Below are positions 1 to 5,132 of a DNA stretch of 5,132 nt, in pieces. Position 1 is the stretch's first letter; each line of letters opens with the position of its first letter. The notes under the pieces are model-generated. The model did not search any database and was not told the origin of the DNA. It saw only the letters and a list, made by a program, of their open reading frames with translations. This DNA is from Methylomarinum sp. (GTDB taxonomy: Bacteria; Pseudomonadota; Gammaproteobacteria; Methylococcales; Methylomonadaceae): NCBI GenBank assembly GCA_013139755.1, contig WTAG01000328.1, forward strand, positions 1 to 5,132. Reading direction: 5' to 3'. The position numbers were made by a program, and so were the translations under genes.

Positions 1-1047
1 GGTGGTGCTGGGCAATACTTTACCCCACGCCCGTTAATTGAAGCGATGGTTGAAGTGATGCAACCAAAAGCTATGGACGTGGTGTCTGATCCTGCCAGTG
101 GTACAGGTGGCTTTTTATTAGCCGCTCATGATTATATGGCTAAGCAGGCCACTTCTAAAAAAGAACAACGCCATCTTAAAGAACATGCCATACGTGGCAA
201 TGATATTGTCGATAGCGTGGTACGTTTATGTGCAATGAATCTGTATTTGCACGGTATAGGTGGAGATGAATGCCCGATTGTTTCGGCTGATGCTTTAGCC
301 AAAGAAGTCGGTGATGATCTAGTTGATATGGTACTAGCCAATCCTCCTTTTGGTAAGAAAAGTTCAATTACTATTGTTAATGAAAAAACAGGTAAAGCAG
401 AAAAAGAAAAACTGACCATTGAAAGGGAAGATTTCTGGGCAACAACTTCTAATAAACAGCTTAATTTTGTACAGCATATTGCCAATATGCTAAAAATTAA
501 TGGTAAGGCGGCTGTAGTGGTTCCTGATAACGTATTGTTTGAAGGCGGTGCAGGTGAAACCGTGCGCAAAACCTTGTTACAGCGTTTTGATGTACACACA
601 TTATTGCGATTACCCACAGGTATTTTTTACGCCCAAGGCGTTAAAGCGAATGTGATTTTCTTTGATGCTAAACCCGCATCAAAAACTGCATGGACTAAAG
701 AGCTGTGGGTTTATGATTATCGAACCAATGTCCATAAAACCTTAAAGCAAAATAGATTAAGCAAAACTGACTTTGTTGAGTTTATTGATTGCTTTAAAGC
801 GGGTGACCGTAGTCAACGACAACAGCTAGAAGAGGTTTCTCGATGGAAACCCTTTAATTACGATGAATTAATGGCGCGTGATAAAGCCAATTTGGATGTT
901 TTTTGGTTAAAAGATGAATCATTAGAAGATACGGAAAATCTACCTGCACCAGAAATATTAGACCAAGAAATTGTTGAACAACTACAAGCCGCGTTGGATG
1001 AGTTTAGAACAGTTGAAGAAATTCTAGCGGTGAATGGTGATTCGTAA
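1..1047 (+). CDS. hsdM: Type I restriction-modification DNA methyltransferase subunit HsdM (5' end outside window)
   Basis: The frame is open from base 1, so the gene begins upstream; 348 codons to TAA are visible. The ATG at 46 is internal because the preceding codons already read GAGQYFTPRPLI, the family's conserved entry to the methylase domain. Visible features, numbered from base 1, are SAM-binding motif I DPASGTGGF (30-38), catalytic N6-adenine motif IV NPPF (114-117, bases 340-351), and the blocks TSNKQL, VVVPDNVLFEGG and LRLPTGIFYAQGVK, all typical of EcoKI-type M subunits. HsdM methylates adenine in the recognition site as an M2S complex and, with HsdR, forms the restriction enzyme. 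The C-terminal end (WLKD, LPAPE, then a short helical tail) looks complete, so roughly the first 150 residues are missing by comparison with ~500-residue relatives. No frame break is seen. The usual hsdS partner does not follow; it may lie upstream. Identity is very secure. Confidence 0.96.
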   Translation, partial: GGAGQYFTPRPLIEAMVEVMQPKAMDVVSDPASGTGGFLLAAHDYMAKQATSKKEQRHLKEHAIRGNDIVDSVVRLCAMNLYLHGIGGDECPIVSADALAKEVGDDLVDMVLANPPFGKKSSITIVNEKTGKAEKEKLTIEREDFWATTSNKQLNFVQHIANMLKINGKAAVVVPDNVLFEGGAGETVRKTLLQRFDVHTLLRLPTGIFYAQGVKANVIFFDAKPASKTAWTKELWVYDYRTNVHKTLKQNRLSKTDFVEFIDCFKAGDRSQRQQLEEVSRWKPFNYDELMARDKANLDVFWLKDESLEDTENLPAPEILDQEIVEQLQAALDEFRTVEEILAVNGDS

Positions 1048-1067
1048 AGAGTATTATTTATAGTTGT

Positions 1068-1247
1068 TTAGGCAAGTTTTATATGAAATGGCTTGGAACG
1101 TAGGCGATTGATTTTTTGCTCGATTACAGCGATTGATTCCCCCGTTTCAATTGCTGTAGAGCTTGCAATACTACGGGTTATTAATCGGTGTGCTTTATCG
1201 GAATCTTTTAAATAACGGTTAGTGTTTAGCAGGCTGTTTTCTTTCAT
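1068..1247 (-). CDS. Small uncharacterised protein, 59 aa, convergent with hsdM
   Basis: This reading frame on the minus strand runs from ATG at 1247-1245 to TAA at 1070-1068. The product begins MKENSLLNTNRYLKDSDK, continues with RSIASSTAIETG (residues 25-36), has a likely helix VIEQKINRLR (41-50) and ends HIKLA. It is hydrophilic with no signal peptide or membrane segment. The 'N-x-YL-x-D ... SSTAIE' pattern resembles, from memory, short conserved hypothetical proteins with an N-P/R-YL-x-DP ... SS-AIEG core. I do not know a function. An in-frame stop lies 14 codons upstream of this ATG, with no other usual start codon between. The ribosome binding site is weak (GAAG just upstream). Support for a real gene comes from a good minus-strand promoter 20 bases upstream and from the fact that it fills an otherwise unexplained gap, ending 20 bases from the hsdM stop. 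It could be a chance frame or a remnant. Confidence 0.55.
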   Translation of the reverse strand: MKENSLLNTNRYLKDSDKAHRLITRSIASSTAIETGESIAVIEQKINRLRSKPFHIKLA

Positions 1248-1272
1248 TGCTTCAGTATAGCCGTTATTTATA
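1207..1272. repeat. Inverted repeat flanking the start of the small minus-strand gene
   Basis: The left arm 1207-1221 (TTTAAATAACGGTTA) matches the reverse complement of the right arm 1258-1272 (TATAAATAACGGCTA) at 13 of 15 positions. The core TAAATAACGG is a perfect 10-base match, and 36 bases separate the 15-base arms. The right arm covers the predicted -10 boxes and the left arm lies inside the first codons of the small gene. The arrangement is compatible with two operator sites in opposite orientation or a long-loop hairpin. It has no U-tract and is not a terminator. The repeat is directly seen; any function is inferred. Confidence 0.5.
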
Positions 1273-1274
1273 GA
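1247..1274 (+). promoter_or_regulatory. Weak candidate promoter for the helicase gene
   Basis: TTGCTT at 1247-1252 and TATAGA at 1269-1274 are 16 bases apart and lie just upstream of the helicase start. The match is weak (3 of 6 and 4 of 6), and AT-rich DNA yields such pairs often. Some promoter is nevertheless needed here, because the upstream plus-strand gene ends 254 bases earlier and an opposing gene lies between. The -10 overlaps that of the minus-strand promoter. Confidence 0.25.
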
Positions 1275-1294
1275 GTAATCTGTACATTAGACAA
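1267..1294 (-). promoter_or_regulatory. Predicted sigma-70-type promoter for the small minus-strand gene
   Basis: Read on the minus strand, a -35-like TTGTCT (plus bases 1294-1289, 4 of 6 to TTGACA) is followed after 16 bases by a -10 TATAAA (plus bases 1272-1267, 5 of 6 to TATAAT). The start codon lies 19 bases beyond the -10, giving a short leader of about a dozen bases. The -35 overlaps the ribosome binding site of the divergent helicase gene, and the -10 lies in one arm of an inverted repeat. Both facts suggest the two genes could influence each other. Motif matching by eye only. Confidence 0.4.
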
Positions 1295-1298
1295 AGGA
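1293..1298 (+). promoter_or_regulatory. Ribosome binding site of the helicase gene
   Basis: AAAGGA lies only 3 bases before the GTG at 1302 but 9 bases before an in-frame TTG at 1308. No ATG is available: the one at 1300 runs straight into TGA. The spacing therefore favours TTG 1308 slightly, while GTG is the more common start codon. The choice changes the protein by only two residues. Confidence 0.5.
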
Positions 1299-1301
1299 TA
1301 T

Positions 1302-4232
1302 GTGATCTTGAAGACAAAATCAAAGGAACCCTTAAAATATCAAGTCGGCTGGCTAGCAGCTTTATTCGCCCCAAATACTAATTATCAATCCATTTTGTTA
1401 GCCGATGATAGGGTTGTCCTTTCAGGGCATAAGGATGGCTTAAATAAGGTTCCTTATCTGGCTATTGGAGTAGGTGTCGCTATTGAACAGGGAGCCTTCT
1501 GGAATGTATTAGTTGTACATCTGGAAAATGGAAATATTTTGCGTTTAGGTGGTATTTCTAAAAAGCAAATAGGTTTGCTACAGACGAGGCTTAATCATTC
1601 ATACCGTGCTTACATCAGAAAGTTTTATCAAGCTTTAACCCCTAATATCCAGCAAGCCCATCAACAAGCACAGTTGTTGTTTTTTAATAATGATTATATT
1701 CGCCACCCTATTGCTCAGCAATGGTTAAACGCGCATCAACACTTAGCTGATGGATTAAAACGGCAAGATATTGATAAGTACATAAATGCAGAGGTCTTTC
1801 AGCAACTACAAATTATTCAACCGATTGTAACTAAAGGCTATGATTATATTGCCGAGGTCAATGCGGCTTATGTTCAACAGCAGTTAACTGATTTTCAATT
1901 GTTTTTTGATCAAGTAGAAAGTAATCCATTGACCGATAATCAGCGTAAAGCTTGTGTCATTGATGAGCAGAATAATCTAGTGTTGGCAGGTGCAGGAACG
2001 GGGAAAACCAGCACCATGATCGGTCGAGCAGGTTATTTAGTCAAAGCGGGGAAAGCATCACCTGATAAAATTCTAATGCTAGCATTTGCTCGAAAAGCAG
2101 CGGATGAAATGGAACAAAGGATTCAGGAAAAACTCGGTATTGATAAGCTAACAGTCAAAACCTTTCATAGTCTGGGAAAGCAAATTATTACCCAAGTAGA
2201 AGGTACAGTTCCTGCAATCAATAAAATGGCTGAAGATGAACATTTACGAGCTCGTTTTGTGGATGAACAGATTCAGCGATTGCTGCTGGATGAGCAGTAC
2301 AAATCACGTATCGTAAAATACTTCTTATATTTTACTTACCCCTACAAAAGCATTTTTGGTTTTAAAAGTTTAGGTGAATACAACGAGTACCTATTGGAAA
2401 ATGAGATTAGGACTTTTCAGGGGGAATTGGTTAAAAGCTTTGAAGAATGCGAAATAGCTAATTTTCTATTTCGCCAAGGTATTTCCTATGAGTATGAAGC
2501 CAATTATGAAGTAAATACTTCAGGCCCTGATTACCGTGCTTACCAGCCTGATTTTTACTTGCCTGATTACGGTATTTATATTGAACACTTTGGCGTTAAT
2601 GAAAATAACCAAACTCCATCCTTTATTGATCAAGATAAGTATTTAGAGGGAATGAAATGGAAGAGGGAATTACATGAAAAACATCAGACCAAACTCATAG
2701 AAACCTATAGTTACCTTAAGTCACAAGGTATTTTGACTCAGACTTTAAGTGAAAAACTGCAACAGGTTGGAGTCACTTTTAAAACCCTACCCAACAATGA
2801 ATTATTAGATACTTTGAATCAATTTGGGCAGGTATCTAAATTTAGTCAATTATTATCTCAGTTATTAGGTTTGTTTAAAGCGGCTTACCTTAATATAAAA
2901 AGTCTAGTTTCACTGGCGCAACAAGATGAAGACCATGAACGAATGCAAGCAGCGGCTTTTTTGTTTGAACCGATTTATGAAGCCTACCAACAAGAACTAA
3001 AGCAAACCAATACCATTGATTTTGACGATATGATTGGTAAGGCGATTGAATATGTTGAGAGTGGGCAATATCAATCCCCTTATAGCTATTTGTTAGTCGA
3101 TGAATTTCAGGATATATCAGCTAGTAGAGCGAGATTGATTAAAGGCTTGTTAAATCAAAAATCAGATAATAGTTTATTTTGTGTCGGAGATGATTGGCAA
3201 TCTGTGTATCGGTTTACCGGTAGTGATGTCAGTATTACCAAAGACTTTAGTCATTATTTTGGTTACACCGCGACCAGCATGTTAGATAAGACTTTTCGCT
3301 TTAATAACAAAATTGGTGATTTCGCCTCCCAATTTGTGATGCGTAATTCGACTCAAATACAAAAACAAATTAACAGCCATCAGCAGGTTGAACATACGGC
3401 GGTTTCATTAATCAAAACCAATCAAGATCAAATTGGTTTAAATGCTGCACTATCAGCCATTAATGCAAAAACCAAAGATAAAGCGACTGTTTTAATATTG
3501 GCACGATTTAATTTTAAAAAACCAGAGTTACAAGGATTAAAACAGCAATACCCCAAACTGAAATGTCAGTTTATGACGGTGCATGCATCCAAAGGTAAAG
3601 AAGCTGATTATGTGATTGTTTTAGGCATGGAAAAAGGAAAACATGGCTTTCCATCAGAAAAAGCAACACATCCGCTGTTAGAACTTTTGCTCCCTAAATC
3701 AGAAGCTTTTAAACATGCAGAAGAAAGGCGGTTGTTCTATGTTGCTTTAACTAGAGCCAAACATCATGTGTATTTAATCAGTGATGCCAATAAAGCCTCA
3801 CCCTTTATTAGAGAGTTAGTTAAAGATAAATATGAAATGCTAGCAGATGAATTTATCGGTGAAAGCTTTCAGGAAAAAGTCGCTGATATTTCCTGTTACC
3901 ATTGTAAAGCAGGCTATATGATTGCTAGGGATAGTCAACACGGTAGTTTCTTTGGCTGTAGTCAATATCCCTTATGTAATCATACCCAAACAGCGTGTAA
4001 TTGGTGCGGCAGTGGGTTAAAAGAAAAAGGACGTTTTAGAATTTGTGAAAATAAGCGGTGTGACTTTGTAGAGCCTGTTTGTCCTAAATGCAAGGGGACA
4101 CTGAGTTTAAGAAAAGGAAGTTACGGTCAATTTTGGGGCTGTTCTCATTATAGAAAGGGCGCAGAGTTTTCTTGCGGACATACAGAGAAGTTTATTGATT
4201 TAAAAGAAGCTAAGGTCAAAGCTTATACCTAG
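1302..4232 (+). CDS. HelD-like SF1 DNA helicase with inserted PD-(D/E)XK nuclease domain and C-terminal zinc modules
   Basis: This 976-residue protein is a UvrD/Rep-type 3'-5' DNA helicase closest to helicase IV (HelD, 684 aa in E. coli). Residues 1-205 match the HelD N-terminal region. Helicase motifs in order are the Q-motif NPLTDNQ (208-214), Walker A AGAGTGKTS (229-237), Ia LMLAFARKAADEM (258-270), Ib KTFHSLG (286-292), II LLVDEFQD (597-604), III GDDWQSVYRF (629-638), IV KTFRFN (663-668), V TVHASKGKEAD (759-769) and VI EERRLFYVALTRA (807-819). All catalytic residues look intact. Between Ib and II sits an insert with a nuclease signature at about 376-470: E382, D417 in PDFYLP, E428 in YIEHFG, K454 and LIE (465-467). 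The C terminus has three four-cysteine sets: C865/868/886/892, C899/902/915/920 and C927/930/947/958. The first and third resemble topoisomerase-type zinc fingers (FFGC, FWGC). Start is GTG 1302 or TTG 1308. The predicted role is unwinding plus cleavage of DNA in repair or defence; that is inference. I withhold helD because of the extra domains. Confidence 0.93.
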   Translation: MILKTKSKEPLKYQVGWLAALFAPNTNYQSILLADDRVVLSGHKDGLNKVPYLAIGVGVAIEQGAFWNVLVVHLENGNILRLGGISKKQIGLLQTRLNHSYRAYIRKFYQALTPNIQQAHQQAQLLFFNNDYIRHPIAQQWLNAHQHLADGLKRQDIDKYINAEVFQQLQIIQPIVTKGYDYIAEVNAAYVQQQLTDFQLFFDQVESNPLTDNQRKACVIDEQNNLVLAGAGTGKTSTMIGRAGYLVKAGKASPDKILMLAFARKAADEMEQRIQEKLGIDKLTVKTFHSLGKQIITQVEGTVPAINKMAEDEHLRARFVDEQIQRLLLDEQYKSRIVKYFLYFTYPYKSIFGFKSLGEYNEYLLENEIRTFQGELVKSFEECEIANFLFRQGISYEYEANYEVNTSGPDYRAYQPDFYLPDYGIYIEHFGVNENNQTPSFIDQDKYLEGMKWKRELHEKHQTKLIETYSYLKSQGILTQTLSEKLQQVGVTFKTLPNNELLDTLNQFGQVSKFSQLLSQLLGLFKAAYLNIKSLVSLAQQDEDHERMQAAAFLFEPIYEAYQQELKQTNTIDFDDMIGKAIEYVESGQYQSPYSYLLVDEFQDISASRARLIKGLLNQKSDNSLFCVGDDWQSVYRFTGSDVSITKDFSHYFGYTATSMLDKTFRFNNKIGDFASQFVMRNSTQIQKQINSHQQVEHTAVSLIKTNQDQIGLNAALSAINAKTKDKATVLILARFNFKKPELQGLKQQYPKLKCQFMTVHASKGKEADYVIVLGMEKGKHGFPSEKATHPLLELLLPKSEAFKHAEERRLFYVALTRAKHHVYLISDANKASPFIRELVKDKYEMLADEFIGESFQEKVADISCYHCKAGYMIARDSQHGSFFGCSQYPLCNHTQTACNWCGSGLKEKGRFRICENKRCDFVEPVCPKCKGTLSLRKGSYGQFWGCSHYRKGAEFSCGHTEKFIDLKEAKVKAYT

Positions 4233-4312
4233 CAAGAAGTATATTGCCCAGCATAGGCTAAACTTAGTTGCATTGAAATAGCGTTAATTATTGGATAACA
4301 AGGATTATAGGA
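4233..4312. other. Intergenic gap between helicase and downstream nuclease gene
   Basis: This 80-base AT-rich gap contains no convincing hairpin with a T-run, so I see no terminator after the helicase gene. It has only weak promoter-like pieces, such as TTGAAA at 4273-4278 with no good -10 at the right distance. The gap is compatible with read-through from the helicase gene, making the two a possible operon, but does not prove it. Confidence 0.5.
4300..4304 (+). promoter_or_regulatory. Ribosome binding site of the wHTH-nuclease gene
   Basis: AAGGA is 8 bases before the ATG at 4313, a near-ideal spacing that fixes this start. A second AGGA at 4309-4312 touches the start codon and is too close to serve. 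Confidence 0.7.
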
Positions 4313-5132
4313 ATGGCAGAAGCAAAGAGACTTTCCACCACACAATTGGCTAAAACACGAGGTCTTTCCCAAACTCAATTGTTTTCTGATTTAAGTGACA
4401 AAGGATTAATAAAAAAGGAAAACGATAAATGGATATTAACCGAGGCAGGTGAACAATTAGGTGGTGTTCATCTTAGTGGGAAATATGGTCAATATGTGGC
4501 TTGGCCTGAGGATGTAGTATTTGAAAAATCAGTAGTTAAAACGCCAGAACCTAAAAAAGTCACATTAATAACAGCAACAGCCATCGGTAAGCATTTCGAT
4601 TTATCATCAAAAAAGATGAATTACATCTTGTCGGAATTAGGCTGGATAAAAAGAGGACTAAAAGGTTGGTTAATCACAGAACAGGGTGAAAAATTAGGTG
4701 CTATTCAAGGAGAAGATTCTCGTTCTGGTGTGCCTTATGCTAGATGGCCTGAATCAATCCTTAATGTAAAAGCTTTAAAAGACAGTATTGATAATTTAAA
4801 AGGCGTAGAGAAACCAAAAACTGATGCAGATAAAGCAGATAGCTTTAGGCATAAATTCGAAGCCAAGCATCGTTCTACTGATGGACATTTTGTCAGGTCA
4901 AAAGCAGAAATGTTAATAGACAACTGGCTGTATATGGCGGAAATAGTCCATGCTTACGAGCGAAAATTACCGATTGAAGAAAATGTCTATTGTGATTTTT
5001 ACATCCCTACAGGTAAGGTCTATATAGAATTCTGGGGTTATGATAATGATGAAAAATACTTAGCCAGAAAACAGAAAAAACAGGCTATTTATCAAAAATA
5101 CAATTTTAATTTGATTGAACTGACTGATGAAG
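4313..5132 (+). CDS. Two winged-helix-like repeats plus PD-(D/E)XK-type nuclease domain (3' end outside window)
   Basis: The frame is open from ATG 4313 to the window edge; 273 residues are visible and no stop is reached. Two tandem repeats form the N terminus. Repeat 1 (residues 7-68) and repeat 2 (86-149) both read (S/T)-x-T-x-(L/I)-(A/G)-K, then a helix, then W-x-(L/I)-TE-x-GE-x-LG and finally (Y)-x-x-(A/R)WPE. This layout suggests small winged-helix DNA-binding units. After a charged linker (about 155-190) comes a nuclease-like domain: VRSKAEMLIDNWLY with E199, D228 in DFYIP, E239 in YIEFWG, KYL (248-250), K256 and LIE (267-269). The segment DGHFVRSKAEMLIDNW looks like a conserved family signature. 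From memory, relatives are sometimes labelled 'glycerol kinase' in databases, which the sequence does not support. The gene follows the helicase by 80 bases in the same direction, and its nuclease domain is of the same subtype as the one inside that helicase. DNA cleavage is predicted from motifs only. Confidence 0.88.
   Translation, partial: MAEAKRLSTTQLAKTRGLSQTQLFSDLSDKGLIKKENDKWILTEAGEQLGGVHLSGKYGQYVAWPEDVVFEKSVVKTPEPKKVTLITATAIGKHFDLSSKKMNYILSELGWIKRGLKGWLITEQGEKLGAIQGEDSRSGVPYARWPESILNVKALKDSIDNLKGVEKPKTDADKADSFRHKFEAKHRSTDGHFVRSKAEMLIDNWLYMAEIVHAYERKLPIEENVYCDFYIPTGKVYIEFWGYDNDEKYLARKQKKQAIYQKYNFNLIELTDE
4331..4759 (+). repeat. Tandem protein-level repeat (two winged-helix-like units)
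   Basis: Unit 1 is encoded by 4331-4516 and unit 2 by 4568-4759, about 62 and 64 residues. The clearest shared blocks are WILTEAGEQLGG versus WLITEQGEKLGA and AWPEDV versus RWPESI. The similarity is visible in protein but not in DNA, so the duplication is old and both units have been kept under selection. Confidence 0.7.

Noticed and set aside
46..48. ATG at 46 as the start of the methylase gene
   Set aside because: The 15 codons before it are in frame and encode the conserved GAGQYFTPRPLI block, so the gene starts before the window.
176..367. 63-codon open frame on the minus strand
   Set aside because: Also antisense to the conserved methylase region including NPPF, with no supporting start signal or protein motif.
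132..617. 161-codon open frame on the minus strand
   Set aside because: It lies wholly inside hsdM, whose motifs are unmistakable. The translation is rich in Ser, Leu and Thr with no recognisable domain, as expected of an antisense shadow.
4225..4270. Terminator hairpin after the helicase gene (CCTA near 4229 pairing with TAGG near 4255)
   Set aside because: The stem is only four base pairs and no T-run follows.
4273..4300. Separate promoter for the downstream nuclease gene (TTGAAA with GATAAC)
   Set aside because: The spacing is about 15 bases and the -10 match is poor; in AT-rich DNA this is not enough to call.
4735..4923. 62-codon open frame on the minus strand
   Set aside because: Antisense to the linker and start of the nuclease domain of the downstream gene, which has a good ribosome binding site and clear motifs.
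1..5132. CRISPR array, tRNA, rRNA or insertion sequence
   Set aside because: No regularly spaced direct repeats, no recognisable RNA gene and no transposase or terminal inverted repeats were seen; nearly all bases are taken by protein genes.

Overview
The window is AT-rich bacterial DNA with tightly packed genes. It most likely comes from a gammaproteobacterium, because the HsdM fragment resembles the M subunit of the EcoKI family and the long central protein resembles DNA helicase IV (HelD). I cannot name the genus from sequence alone.

Layout. Bases 1-1047 (+) hold the C-terminal two thirds or so of a type I restriction-modification methyltransferase subunit (HsdM). Bases 1068-1247 (-) hold a small 59-codon reading frame that converges on hsdM and is absent from a standard list of long ORFs. 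Bases 1248-1301 are a short divergent control region with a recognisable minus-strand promoter, an inverted repeat and a ribosome binding site. Bases 1302-4232 (+) encode a 976-residue HelD-like superfamily 1 helicase. It carries a PD-(D/E)XK-type nuclease domain between its helicase motifs and three four-cysteine zinc modules at its C terminus. After an 80-base gap with no clear terminator, 4313-5132 (+) holds the first 273 codons of a gene cut by the window edge. It encodes two tandem winged-helix-like repeats followed by a second PD-(D/E)XK-type domain.

How the genes may work together. The most notable point is that the nuclease domain inside the helicase and the one in the downstream protein belong to the same recognisable subtype. 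They share the E ... DFY(I/L)P ... YIE(H/F)(F/W)G ... KYL ... K ... LIE pattern with nearly identical spacing. The two genes are co-oriented and could be co-transcribed. Together with the adjacent type I methyltransferase, this suggests an accessory nucleic-acid-processing or defence region. The functional pairing of helicase and nuclease is inference and is not shown by the sequence.
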